A DNA stretch of 64,000 bases. Origin: Gymnothorax reevesii (Eukaryota > Chordata > Actinopteri > Anguilliformes > Muraenidae). Positions 38,934 to 49,822 of the stretch are shown one piece after another. Positions within the stretch are counted from its first letter, which is position 1, and every line of letters begins with the position of its first letter. The stretch covers positions 75,063,501 through 75,127,500 of the forward strand of contig CM056574.1 in assembly GCA_029721435.1 (NCBI GenBank), given 5' to 3'. The notes below the pieces were generated by a model. It worked only from the letters and a program-made list of their open reading frames with translations. It was not told the origin of the DNA and did not search any database. Made by a program: the position numbers and the translations under genes.

Positions 38934-39294
38934 CCTTGTTTGTGAATGACTGAGCATTTCAGGGAAGCTGCTTTTATACCCAATCATGGCACCCACCTGT
39001 TCCCAATTAGCCCGTTCACCTGTGGGATGTTCCAAATAAGTGTTTGATGAGCATTCCTCAACTCTCTGTCTTTTTTTCCACTTGTGCCAGCTTTTTTGAA
39101 ACATATTGCTGGCATCAAATTCCAAATGAGCTAATATTTGCAAAAAATTACAAAGTTTACCTGTTCGAACATTAAGTAACTTGTCTTTGCAGTGTATTCA
39201 ATTGAATATAGGTTGAAAAGGATTTGCAAATCATTGTATTCTGTTTTTATTTACGATTTACACTACGTGCCAACTTCACTGTTTTTGGGGTTTG
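37965..39294 (-). mobile_element. Tc1-like transposon, right terminus present, left end lost
   Basis: The right end (5' end of the minus-strand gene) reads, on the minus strand, CAAACCCCAAAAACAG, followed inward by the long subterminal region with CAGAATACAATGATTTGC, typical of a widespread fish Tc1/mariner family. It abuts TA at 39295-39296. The opposite terminus is missing because the element is cut inside the end of the transposase gene near 37965, next to a different repeat. Confidence 0.75.
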
Positions 39295-39450
39295 TACTTA
39301 AATGTAGCGCAGAGCGAAAAAGTGTTTGATGGTATGAAATAAAATTGTAATGACTGTTATTGAAGCTATTTTTATTCTAATTTATGCATAATTAAAGAGT
39401 TTGTGGAAATGTTTTGGTATGTTCTCTGTTCTAGTGTGGCATAGTGTGGG
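39295..39450. other. Intergenic, no gene seen
   Basis: Short AT-rich stretch between the Tc1-like element and the G-rich block. Confidence 0.3.
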
Positions 39451-39800
39451 ACCTCCGGGTAAAGTGGAGAGCGTGGTGAGGCGGGGAGGGCATGCTGGGG
39501 GTGGTGGGAGCCGGGTGGTCAGGGCAGGGGTACCGGGAAGGGCAGCTGAGGCAGGGGGGCAGGGGCAGAGTCCTGGGGGCAGGGGCAGAGGCCTGGAGTC
39601 AGGGGCAGGCCCCAGGGGGACAAGGCGGGCGCTGGGAGGGGTGGGTGGGATGGCAGGGACCCCCTGGAGGAAATAGGCAGCCCGGAGAAGCGGAGAGCCC
39701 AGCCAAAGGGCGGAGGGCAGGGAACCGGGCCTAAAGGTCACGGCCTCCTCCCAGGCCCAGCTGGGAGGCCAGGAGGGCTCGGGCAGGGGTGGGTCGGGTA
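39451..39800 (+). repeat. G-rich block with imperfect GGGGCAG repeats
   Basis: About 350 bp of strongly G-biased sequence in otherwise AT-rich DNA, with repeats such as GGGGCAGAGTCCTGGGGG and GGGGCAGAGGCCTGGAG. Many closely spaced runs of three or more G could form G-quadruplexes on the plus strand. Open frames on both strands are low in complexity and I do not call them genes. It could be a decayed minisatellite or a GC-rich exon or promoter remnant. Confidence 0.5.
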
Positions 39801-41076
39801 CTAGGCTTTTATTTATTTATTTATTTTGAACATTCATACGAATTTATGGATAAAGAAATTAAGATTCTATCAAACAGAAGTGATAAAAAATCACTTCCGG
39901 TTCGAGCCTCGTCTCCATGCTGCACAAAAAGGGGTTTTTGACAAAAAGCTAAATTACGGCAGATTGCCGTGCTGGGATTTTTTGGGACTTTTAGTATGTT
40001 CATGTATACTTCAATTCTAAAAGGTTTTTGAAGAAAAAGCTTCTGTACCAATTAGTTCCAGGTTTTGCCACAGATTGCCTGGACTATGAGGTCCTTCTCC
40101 AGTGGCGGTCATTGGCCCTTCTCTCTTGTCTAAGCGGAACTTTCAGCTCTGAAAAATGGCTTTGAATGGACTTGTCGCACTTTCTCTAAGCAAAATAACT
40201 ATTCTCTTTTGGATATTTCTTCATTACACTGGATGCAATGGCTGGAGAGAGACTTAAAAACCCACATTTTACTTTTGTATCACCATATTGGCTTGGGAGT
40301 TATGGCTGCCATTTTGAAACTAGCTGTTTGGAATGTGTGTCAAGTATCAATATCAGGGGCAGTCCAATATTGCTGCTGCCATGGAGCCAGTTGAGAAGTG
40401 GATGTGAGGTGGTGGTGCAGACTAGATGAGGGATGACATACCTCTTTCTGGGCTAGCAGACATTTTTAAGTCATTCGTGGTCATATCCAGCCACAAAATA
40501 TGGTATGATGGCTTGTGGACAAGTATCAGGACATGGGGATGATCTAAGTGCCTTGAAGCAAGCCTAAAATGAGCAGCAGGAAATTTTATTTTTTTGAATG
40601 ATCAAATGACACTTGGACTGACTCCTCTGGGAAAACTATCACCCAAATCCCTGTGGCAGCTGGGATTTTGGCATGTAAATATGGCATTATTTTATGATTT
40701 CATCAAAATTTGCTTAGGAAAATGCATTGGATGGTTTAATTGACCTTTACTCCAGAACAGAGTGATTGTTCACTGAACGGTTTTACCTGCCTTCATTCTA
40801 GCCCATACCAGTGTGGTAGGAATTTGAACCTTGCAGGTGATCACTTTTTGCAGATTTTGCATGGTCTATCCATGCAATGACATTAAAGGACTTTCAATGA
40901 GGTAAAGTAAAATCAGACTTTTATGACCCAGAACATCATCAAGGAAGGTTTTACACCTCTGCTTGTTGCACGGATAAGTTGAAAACAAGATTTTCCTGGG
41001 ACTTGTGCTTTGCTTCATCAGCGATAACATACTTTTTGATGAGCATAAATGTAATCTGCTAGAATACGAAATGAAA
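39801..41076. other. Intergenic, no gene seen
   Basis: An ATTT run near 39810-39825, then unique AT-rich DNA with only short random frames. No recognisable repeat until the Helitron-like 5' end at 41077. Confidence 0.4.
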
Positions 41077-42293
41077 TTAAAGCTGCAAGCAGCGTTGAAA
41101 GGGCCCTCACACCCCCTGTGCACGTTGGGGGTGGTGGCGAGATGTTGACGGGTGCAGGTGTGCTTTCAAAGCCTTTGGACACTGCTAGACTGTGGACATT
41201 TAGTTTTCCTGAGTGGAGTGCAAACACCATTCCTGAAATCAATATATGGAGTACGTTAGTGTGACGACTGTTCATGTCAAAATAATGTGTTGGGTTCGTG
41301 TCATGGCTCTATATAATCTTTTTTACAAGTCCACCTAATTTTTTTCATGTAGGTGAACTGAACCATGAGAACTGTTTTGTTGAAATTTTCAGGAGGGCGC
41401 TACGATGCCATTTTGATATGCCCGTGTGCAAAACCTCGTAATCATAATACCAGCCTCCACGAGTGTGTTGATTTTTGTCAGTTTTCAAGCATGTTGAGAC
41501 CCTCAAAAGGGCAATTCTTTTGAAAAAATAATTTGGGGGCGCTATAGAGCCCTTTTGCCACATTACTTGCCATTTGGGGGATTAAATTGAAGACCATGGG
41601 ACACAATTTGTGCAACCTTTTGTAAGTTTTGGAATTTTCAAAGGCCTTTAAACATGTGTTCGAAAAATTTGGAAAAAATGCAGGAAATGGCTTATAGCTC
41701 ACTTTCTGTCTGGTCAAAAAATTTCGAAAAAATTACTGTAATCCTACATGAGAAATTCAGTGATCGCACCAAATTTCATGGACATTCAAGGACTTTTGTC
41801 TTAAAATGGCTGTGGCTAGAGGGTGCTGTGGAGCCACCTGACCACACACGATATAATATTAGCATAGGCCTATATTTATTCTTGGAGGGGACTGCAATCA
41901 AGATTGTAAAGTTTCGGGCAAATCTCACCAAGTATTTATGAGTAAAACCAACTTCCTGTTTCATGGTGGAACATCGAAATTCTCCGCGACGCCACGGATA
42001 CATCGTTCCATGAATCCAAAAAAGCTTCACAATTTAACATCGGCAAGGGCTTTAGATGTCACGTGTCAATTTTGAAGTTTGATCGAATAAAATCTCTAGG
42101 ACGAGTTTGTTCAAGTACGACGCCTCTGAATGGCAAAAAATAAAAAAAGTTGCAATTTCAATTAGAAATGGTGAAATTCCTGTCGAGTCTAGGTCATGAC
42201 ACCAAGAGACATTTTTTTTAGGTCTCGGCATAAATTAGACGGATACCGAATTTCGTACATGTAGGTTAAACAGGCTGCGAGGGCTGCTTCATT
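41077..42293 (+). mobile_element. Helitron-like repeat, copy J, 3'-truncated
   Basis: The 5' end TTAAAGCTGCAAGCAGCG is inserted after GAAATGAAA. It holds the 5' section and one module (anchor near 41676), then stops abruptly in GGCTGCTTCATT at 42293. Single-base differences from copies A-I are frequent, so it is older than, or from a different subfamily to, the array. Confidence 0.78.
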
Positions 42294-43567
42294 TGCGTAC
42301 AGCCAATCTGCGACCTTGTGCCGGACTTCTGAAGGAGTGTCTCGAGACAGTTTATTTTTTTCTCTTCACTGGCCTTGCACTAATAATGTAGAAATAACCA
42401 AAATTGCGTCGCTTGTTCTAGAAGATATGGACGCTCTGAAAAGATGATTTTAACTAATCCTAGCTGGAAGCATAAAGAATGAAAGGCAGGTTTGGAAACG
42501 GCCACCGCATTTTCAAATAAAGTACCCGAAGATTTCATGTCCTGGAGCTGGTTTCAGCGACTGTACCAACTACTATACCGGAAGTTCTTTTCCTGAGTTT
42601 GATGCAGAATTATTATGTATCGTTGTGTCTTAAAAACGACAGTGTTGAGGTGTGGAAAAGGGCCAGCGGAGGGCAGAATCGAACCGCAAATGATCCATAT
42701 TTAAGATACCGTAGGCTATATGACCATTTAGTAGCCCGGGCGTTTATTTCGCAAAATCGACTTGGACCCCAGGCGTTTATTAGAACCAGGCGGGTATTTG
42801 CAACAGGCCATAATTTATTTTTGCACCGACCTGCGCCAAGCCAGTTCGGCTTTCCTACACAGTTAAACTGACTGAATTTAACCGTTAAATTAACGCATTG
42901 TCTCCTTGTCATTTTAACTATAAGTTGAGTCCTGCGCGCACTTAACCGTGGTTTACACTTAACATGCATTGATCTCCATGGTAAACTTAATGTAAAATTA
43001 CAGTTAAAATGACTGGGTAAAAGGCGCCAGTTAAATTACCTGGCAAAAAAAGGCTTCAGTTTATTTCTTTATTACTAACAGTGTATTCGCGGAAACTGAA
43101 ACTGGCGCGGTTTCATTTACATAGGCCTACTTTAGTTTTGAGACTTCTACATTGATCCCATTTGGGGCAACACGCAATGTCATCCTGTTATCCATCGTCT
43201 CAGGGCAAAGGCGGACTAGATGAAGGCAACAAGATGGTATTAACACTTCAAAATGAAGTTGTTCCGATCTTAATACATAAATACATATGAATTCATATAT
43301 GCATATAACGACTAGTTTCTTCCAGGTATAGACCTGAGTCAGACTCGCTGGCGCAGCTGAATGCGAACGCCTTTTTTTTTGAACGAAAGAGAAAACGTTG
43401 GTAACTGAGCGATTTGCTAGGCCTATATAAAGGGTAAGGTTATTCTTTAGCTTTGCTAAATAATAATGCATAAATATTGTTGATTAACAATTCCTTATTC
43501 GCGTCCTTTTTTAAGATAAAGAAAGAGCACGGAGAACAAGTCCCCCACCAAAAAAAAAATGATAATT
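42294..43567. other. Mostly unique DNA with short repeat motifs
   Basis: Near 42735-42805 the motif GGCGTTTATT or close variants occur three times (GGGCGTTTATTTCG, AGGCGTTTATTAG, AGGCGGGTATTTG), a small minisatellite-like array. Near 42860-43040 TTAAC/GTTAA motifs recur in both orientations. I see no gene. Confidence 0.35.
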
Positions 43568-43796
43568 GTCGACACCCATGTTTACTATGGTAAGCACTCG
43601 TTCTCTTAGCTCAAAAGGACCTCATTAAAATGCAACCACGTGATTTCAATGAACTGGTATATTCGGCGTAGGTCTTACGCATTGTTTAGGCTTATTCACC
43701 GTAGTCCGCCTCATCACAAGTAACATTGGAAAGCGATTAGGACTCCGGACTTCCCGTGCTTCTCTTTACTCTGGGATTAGAAACAACGCATGTGTT

Positions 43797-44060
43797 TCAT
43801 GATCGTTTAAATTGTTTTAATGAAATAAGACCATTTGAAACGTTTTTATGCAGTTCCATTGCTTTTAATCCCTCAGTAAAGACAAGCCTGATAATTCCTG
43901 TGTTATAATCGATTTCCGTGTCATTAGTGGGGAAATCCACCGTAATGCACGTGAAACTGATTAACTTGATGCACGATGACTTAAATTCCGAGAGTGAATT
44001 TCCTCGGTGCGCTTTGATTGAATTATTGCTGACTACGGCACAAGACGTGATTATCAATAT
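43797..44060 (-). other. ORF-like segment shared by both palindrome arms
   Basis: The minus strand reads about 86 codons up to a stop at 43797, including the stretch IKLISFTCITVDFP. The reverse-complement arm (about 53866-54087, plus strand) keeps the same frame open to the same stop with few changes. It could be a remnant exon of the element that formed the arms. I do not recognise a family. Confidence 0.3.
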
Positions 44061-44431
44061 TGTAACATCCTGGATGTGTTTAATTTGCGCAGTGCAAGTT
44101 CTTGGATAATGTGCCAATGGTTATGTTATGTTGTGCCTATGTCCTTGCTCTCTGTTACTGCTGTAGCCATGGAGATCCTGTCATGCACTGAAGGGGATTG
44201 GCAGAGTAGCGGGGGGGGGGGGGGGCCGAAACGTCTGAGTACCAGGAAAAAGTGTTTCATGTTGATGTTTTGCTCGGGAGAATGTTCGCGGTTTTTTTTG
44301 GAGAAAACCAGAGAGAGAGAGAGGCGCAGTTTTGGGGAACGGAGCCTGTTCTCTACTAGCCTTGTGTTGCTATTCAATAAACCCCCTTTTTAAGGTGATT
44401 CACCTGTCTTTGCGTGATTGGGAACATTACA
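44061..44431 (+). repeat. 5' LTR of the Gypsy element
   Basis: It begins TGTAACATCC and ends GAACATTACA, and carries a 16-base G run (about 44212-44226), a GAGA run, and AATAAA at 44376-44381 as the likely polyadenylation signal. It is nearly identical to the 3' LTR except for run lengths. Confidence 0.93.
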
Positions 44432-44433
44432 AC

Positions 44434-44445
44434 TGGTGTCAGAAG
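44434..44445 (+). promoter_or_regulatory. Primer binding site, likely tRNA-Leu
   Basis: TGGTGTCAGAAG lies two bases after the 5' LTR. It is complementary to a tRNA 3' end reading CTTCTGACACCA, which from memory matches vertebrate tRNA-Leu(CAA). The position and the leading TGG fit a retrotransposon primer site. Confidence 0.65.
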
Positions 44446-44563
44446 AAAAGCATTTATGCTCGGAAGGCAAGTGATTCTTGGACGTGATTGTTTGTCTTAG
44501 TTAACTATCAGTTTAGCTAGTTAACTGGTTGTACGGTGTCTGCTTGCGACATTATTTCGCGGC

Positions 44564-45544
44564 ATGGAGAATTTTTTTTCGGACGTTAATGTTAAGAAGG
44601 AGGGAGCCAGTGGGGGATGGCCCGAGGAGTTTCGGAGGATGGAGCAGGCAAGATCTCACATAAGAGATTCGGCTGCAAGGATGGCTGCTGAGTCTGGCAT
44701 GGCTGCAGGTGCAATTTCGAGGTCTCGCACAGAGCCCCGGGTCGCTGCGGGAGGAGCGGTGGACCGTAACAACGACAATCGCCGCGTCGCCCATAGCACC
44801 ACGGCCCCATTGAAAACACCCAAGTATGGGGGTAAGTCGGATTGGGAGGCCTTCCATGCTCAATTTGAATTGCTCGCTCATGCGGGGGAGTGGACTGTAG
44901 AAGAGAAAGCCCTACAGCTCGCAATGTGCCTCACCGACGATGCATTAAATTGCCTTTTGCTGCTTAGCACAGAGGATAGGCATGATTATTGGGCTTTGGT
45001 GGGGGCTCTAAAGAGGCGTTTTGGTCAGTGTGTGCAGCCTGCTCTGCTTAAAAATGAACTGAGCAGTAGATGCAGACTTCCAGGGGAGCCCCTGTGGGGC
45101 TTAGCCAATGACATAGAGAGCCTCACTCAGCGGGCATATGCACACATGCCACCTGATGTCCAGAGTGAGTTGGCGAGAGACCAGTTTATTAGAGCTCTGT
45201 CCCCCACTGAGCTGCGTGTGCATGTACAGCTGGAGCACCCACAATCTCTGCAGACTGCATTGGAGCTGGCGGTGGAGAGGGAAATTGTGTGGGGTGCATC
45301 AGCTGGAGGCAGGCTCAGTGAGGGAATGCCTATAAGTAGAGCTGCAGTGGACACCAGCCCGGACCTGCAGAAGCCGGCGTGGGTGACTGAAATGACTGAG
45401 CTAATACGGGCTATGTCCCTCCAGCCAACACGTGCCCCGCGTACAACACCCAGGCTGTGTTGGGGGTGTGGCCAGCCTGGACACCTCCTCAGGCAGTGCC
45501 CTAAAGCCTCCATGGGCCCGGGAAACGGCACAGGGTCCGCATAG
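44564..45544 (+). CDS. gag: Gag protein of the Gypsy element
   Basis: 326 codons from ATG at 44564 to TAG at 45542-45544. The N-terminus is basic and Ala-rich. The middle (about residues 80-230) has a retrotransposon Gag core with KSDWEAFHAQFELLA and a LALGDEAL-like helix region (LAMCLTDDALNCLL). The C-terminus has one CCHC zinc knuckle, CWGCGQPGHLLRQCP. It would form the particle and bind RNA in the cytoplasm. The frame is intact. The last codons overlap the start of the pol frame, with a -1 frameshift signal in the overlap, so most ribosomes should end here and a minority continue into pol. Confidence 0.92.
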   Translation: MENFFSDVNVKKEGASGGWPEEFRRMEQARSHIRDSAARMAAESGMAAGAISRSRTEPRVAAGGAVDRNNDNRRVAHSTTAPLKTPKYGGKSDWEAFHAQFELLAHAGEWTVEEKALQLAMCLTDDALNCLLLLSTEDRHDYWALVGALKRRFGQCVQPALLKNELSSRCRLPGEPLWGLANDIESLTQRAYAHMPPDVQSELARDQFIRALSPTELRVHVQLEHPQSLQTALELAVEREIVWGASAGGRLSEGMPISRAAVDTSPDLQKPAWVTEMTELIRAMSLQPTRAPRTTPRLCWGCGQPGHLLRQCPKASMGPGNGTGSA

Positions 45545-45578
45545 AGGAGGCTGTGCGGACCCCTACCTCATCCTCCTC
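45520..45578 (+). promoter_or_regulatory. -1 ribosomal frameshift signal (slippery site plus pseudoknot)
   Basis: G GGA AAC (45520-45526) lies in the gag frame, and the pol frame is exactly -1. After a 6-nt spacer (GGCACA) comes a perfect 9-bp stem, GGGTCCGCA (45533-45541) with TGCGGACCC (45554-45562), and a 12-nt loop. The loop's GAGGAGG (45544-45550) can pair with CCTCCTC (45572-45578) to make an H-type pseudoknot. GGGAAAC is a known retroviral slippery heptamer. The gag stop codon lies at the top of the stem, in the loop. Confidence 0.85.
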
Positions 45579-48500
45579 CCCTTGGTCATCTGCAGGAGGG
45601 GCCCAACAGCACAGACGGGAAAGTCAGGCTCCACTTTCCCGAGAAGCAGATGTCAGCATTTCCCCGGAGCCTGTAGTAGTGGTGGGGCGGACTTGTGCTG
45701 GAGACTTTTGTCACGTCCCGGTGACTGTAGAAGGGGTCCCCTGCTCTGCCCTTGTGGACACGGGATCCACAGTGTCGTTGGTGAGACCTGATGTGGTGCC
45801 AGGCTGGACTCCGTTAGAGCCCACCACTGTGCAGCTACGCACAGTCACGGGCGAACTAGCACCCATGAAGGGCAAGGGCTTGATGACTCTGACTGTGGGG
45901 GGCAGGGCAGTCCGTCACCCAGTGTGGGTGGCAGGGGTGCAGGACCCATGCATATTGGGGCTTGATTTCTTGAAGGCTACAGGCTGCCAGCTGGACTTGG
46001 GTGGAGGCACACTGAGATTCCAAGATGGGCCTGCCATCACTTTAGGGGCCACGACGCCACCGTCCACTGCCCCCACTACCTTGCCGGCACAAGAAGTTGT
46101 TACGACAGAGCCTCATGTCACACTCCCTTCCTTCAAAACCCCGCAGGGCCTTAGGGCAGCTGTTCCTTCAACCGGCCCATCACTCCACTCCCACAGCACT
46201 GCTGTTCGGTTGCCTCCCTCTCAGGTGGGGACAGAGGTGACGTCCCCCAACAGTGTTTTACCACGGCTGGCAGCCCCAGCCTCCATCAGCATGGGCCACT
46301 CCAGCCTAGCCCTGCTGCCCCAGGCGGTGGAGGAGGCGACACAGTCTGCTATTAAGAAGATCTGGATGGAGAACTGTGATGGCCTGGACTCGCAACAGCA
46401 GGAGCTGTTATGGCTGCTCTTACTTGAGTTTAGGGACAGCTTTGCACTGAACGAAGATGAGGTCGGGCAAACGCAGCTGGTGGAGCATGAGATTGACACT
46501 GGCGATGCCCACCCCATAAAGTGTCGACCTCGCCGGCTCCCACTGGTGCGGCAAGAGGCATGCGACAAAGCTGTCTGGAGCATGCTGCGGGCAGGCATCA
46601 TCGAGCCATCAGACAGCCCTTGGGCAGCCGCAGTGGTCATGGTCCCGAAAAAGAACGGTGAGTGGCGCCTCTGCGCTGATTACAGGCTTCTGAATGGGGT
46701 AACTAAGAAGGACTCATATCCACTTCCCCGGGTGGACGAATCTCTGGATTTAGTCTCAGGCTCCACCTGGTTTTCCTCACTCGACCTCCGATCTGGCTAC
46801 TACCAGGTGCCCCTCTCTCCATCCGCCCGACCGAAGACTGCCTTTTGCACTGGACGTGGACTCTGGCAGTTTAAGGTCCTCAGTTTTGGCTTGTGCAATG
46901 CACCGGCTACTTTTGCCAGGCTGATGGACCGGGTACTGACTGGCATACCACGTCAGGAGTGCCTGGTTTATCTGGATGACATCTTAGCACATGGATCCTC
47001 CTTCGATTCCGCCCTGATGTCTTTACGCCACGTGATGGAGAGGATCCAAGCCGCTGGCCTGAAACTGCACCCAGATAAGTGCCATTTCATGCAGCGCCAG
47101 GTGATTTTTCTGGGACACCGAGTGGGGCGGGAGGGAATTAGCACTGTGCAGGACAAAGTGCAGGCAGTGGTAGATTGGCTCGTCCCGTCTACTCAAAAGG
47201 AAGTGAAAAGCTTTATGGGCCTTGCCTCGTACTACCGCAGATTTGTACGGGGTTTCTCTTGCATTGCCGCCCCTTTGTTCCAGTTACTGCAAAAAGACAG
47301 AGTGTTTATCTGGACAGATGCATGCCAGGAAGCATTCACCCAGCTGCGCCAAGCCCTCAGTGATGCCCCACCGCTAGCCCCAGCTGACCCTTCCCTCCCA
47401 TTTGTGTTGGACGCTGATGCCAGTGGGGTGGGCGCCGGAGGAGTGCTCTCTCAGATGGGCGCTGATGGAGAGAGGGTAGTGGCCTATTTCAGCCGGGCAT
47501 TCAACAAGGCTGAAAGGCGCTACTGTGTAACCCGGTGAGAGCTCCTGGCAGTGGTACTCTCTGTGCGCCACTTTAAATATTACCTGTGTGGTCTTCCCTT
47601 CACAGTGAGAACTGACCATTCAGCTCTCCAATGGCTGATGTCTTTCAGGGAGCCAGAGGGGCAGGTCGCCAGGTGGCTGGAGGAGCTTCAGGCCTATGAT
47701 TTCACGGTGGTGCACAGGGCAGGAGCACAACACACCAATGCAGACGCCCTTTCCCGTCACCCGTGTGCTGCAGACGGATGCCACTATTGTGAACGTAGGG
47801 AGAATCGTGAGCAGGAACTGTGCGAGGAGCAGCAGCTACAGGCAGTGCGACAGGCAGAAGTGGTTGTCTGCCGGGAGCTGCAGACGGTGAGCACTGGGGA
47901 ATGGAGGCAACAGCAGGAGCTCGACCCCGACTTACAGCCTGTGCGTCAGTGGGTGGAATCCCAGCAGAGGCCTCCGTGGGAAGAGGTGGCGAAACTCTCA
48001 CAAGCCACTAAGGGTCTCTGGTCAAAGTTCGAGGCCCTGCGCCTGAGTGCTGGTGTCCTGCAGAGGGCATGGAAAGAGCCTGCTACTGGGGAGGAGCGTT
48101 GGCAGCTGGTGGTCCCCAAAGGCCTAAGGACAGCAGTACTGCAGGCCATGCATGGAGCTCCGGGGTCAGTCCATTTTGGTGTGACTAAGACGCTCCGCCG
48201 CCTCCGTCAGAGTTGCTATTGGGGCCATTTTCGGAGGGACGTTGAAGACTTCTGCCGGCGGTGTGACTTGTGCACAGCGAGGAAAGGCCCAACAGGTCAG
48301 TCGCATGCCCACCTGCAGCAGCATCTAGTAGGGGCCCCCATGGAGAGAGTGGCTGTAGATGTGATGGGCCCACTGCCTCGCACAAACATAGGTAACCTTT
48401 ACATTCTCTCTGTCATTGACTATTTCACTAAGTGGCCAGAGGCCTATGCTCTCCCAGACCAGGAGGCAGAGACTGTAGCCGATGCCCTGCTGGGAGGCAT

Positions 48501-49438
48501 ATTTAGCCGGTTTGGACTGCCTGACACACTGCACAGCGACCAGGGTAGAAATTTTGAGTCCTGTGTGTTCGCAGCCATGTGCAGTCGTCTGGGCATACAG
48601 AAGACCCGTACCACCCCATTACGGCCTCAAAGTGATGGGCTCGTGGAGCGACTTCACCGTACACTGGGTCAGCAGCTGGCCATATTGTCATCCAAGCATC
48701 AGCGAGACTGGGATGAGCATCTTCCACTAGTGCTCATGGCATGTCGGTCAGCAGTCCAGGAGTCAACAGCGTGTACCCCAGCTCTCCTTATGCTTGGGAG
48801 AGAGCTCCGCACGCCTGCAGAGCTGGCATTTGGGCGTCCCCCAGATTCCCCTGCTGTTCCCCCAGGCCCTGAGTATGCCAGAAGGCTCCAGGACCGGCTG
48901 GAGTCTGCGCATGAGTTTGCCCGGGTGCATCAGGAAAGTGCTGGTGCACGACAAAAACGCAATTACGATGTTAGGGCCAGGGGAAGGCATTTCCAGGCTG
49001 GAGAGCTTGTTTGGGTGCACAATCCACAAAGAAAGAAGGGCCGTTGCCCAAAGCTTGACAGTCAGTGGGTGGGGCCCTGCAGGGTGTTGGAGCGGATGGG
49101 AGAGGTGGTGTATCGAGTGCAGCTACCGCCAAGAGGAAGGAAGGTAGCGCTGCACAGAGACAGACTGGCCCCCTACCAAGGCAGTGCTTCACCCCAAGTC
49201 CCAGGGACCCCACGTTCCCAACCCCCACCTCCCTTACCGCCCACACACCCTTCTCAACCCCACCAGCCAGTCCCAGATGGGGATAACCTTAACACTGATC
49301 CCAGAGGTCCTGAGTCTCAACCCAATTCCCCAGCCCTAGGTTTAAGTCCGTTGTCCACTGCCTCACGCCCACAAAGGGCAAGGAGGCCGCCTCAGCGTCT
49401 TGCAGACTTTGTTTGTTCCCTCGAGGACGAGGAACTTT

Positions 49439-49453
49439 GTGGTGGGGGGGCAG
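49439..49453 (+). promoter_or_regulatory. Polypurine tract
   Basis: A purine-rich run, GGTGGGGGGGCAG, ends at the first base of the 3' LTR, where plus-strand DNA synthesis would be primed. It is short and interrupted by a T. Confidence 0.55.
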
Positions 49454-49818
49454 TGTAACATCCTGGATGTGTTTAATTTGCGCAGTGCAAGTTCTTGGAT
49501 AATGTGCCAATGGTTATGTTATGTTGTGCCTATGTCCTTGCTCTCTGTTACTGCTGTAGCCATGGAGATCCTGTCATGCACTGAAGGGGATTGGCAGAGT
49601 AGCTGGGGGGGGGCGGAAACGTCTGAGTACCAGGAAAAAGTGTTTCATGTTGATGTTTTGCTCGGGAGAATGTTCGCGGTTTTTTTTGGAGAAAACCAGA
49701 GAGAGAGAGCCGCAGTTTTTGGGAAACGGAGCCTGTTCTCTACTAGCCTTGTGTTGCTATTCAATAAACCCCCTTTTTAAGGTGATTCACCTGTCTTTGC
49801 GTGATTGGGAACATTACA
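49454..49818 (+). repeat. 3' LTR of the Gypsy element
   Basis: TGTAACATCC to ACATTACA, with AATAAA at 49763-49768. Compared with the 5' LTR it has a shorter G run, a shorter GA run and a few substitutions. Confidence 0.93.
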
Positions 49819-49822
49819 ATAT

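Larger units (their letters stand above)
45505..49458 (+). pseudogene. pol: Pol polyprotein of the Gypsy element, one nonsense codon
   Basis: The frame is open from 45505 and entered at 45526 by frameshift. Aspartic protease LVDTGST lies at about 45751. The reverse transcriptase includes YLDD at about 46969. RNase H has FVLDADASG at about 47400. Integrase has an H2C2 zinc domain (about 48170-48270), then Asp in VDVMGP (48355), Asp in HSDQG (48533) and Glu in VERLH (48643), spacing DD35E, and a GPCRV-type C-terminal module near 49070. No chromodomain is seen. A single TGA at 47536-47538, in RNase H after RYCVTR, truncates the protein before integrase; it is consistent with a one-base change of AGA. 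The final stop (TAA, 49456-49458) lies inside the 3' LTR. Confidence 0.92.
44061..49818 (+). mobile_element. Ty3/Gypsy LTR retrotransposon, nearly intact
   Basis: A 5758-bp element with LTRs of 371 and 365 bp starting TGTAACATCC and ending ACATTACA, flanked by a 4-bp ATAT duplication (44057-44060 and 49819-49822). The order is primer site, gag, protease, reverse transcriptase, RNase H, integrase, purine tract. Having integrase after RNase H places it in Ty3/Gypsy rather than Copia. There is no env frame. It lies inside the left arm of the giant palindrome, so it is younger than that structure. The LTRs differ mainly in G-run and GA-run lengths, which suggests recent insertion. Confidence 0.95.

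Noticed and set aside
39382..39741. Pro/Gly/Arg-rich open frames on both strands
   Set aside because: They follow from G-rich low-complexity DNA, and overlapping frames on opposite strands are both open.
42670..42700. tRNA gene suggested by GAATCGAACC on the plus strand
   Set aside because: The reverse strand has a T-loop-like GGTTCGATTC but no D-arm, anticodon arm or acceptor pairing at the right distances.
45553..47538. Independent protease/reverse transcriptase gene starting at 45553
   Set aside because: There is no ATG at that position (the codon is GTG), the frame is open further upstream, and a -1 frameshift signal explains its entry from gag.
49459..49818. Env or extra gene after pol in the Gypsy element
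   Set aside because: The pol stop lies inside the 3' LTR. Frames there are LTR sequence and are repeated in the 5' LTR.
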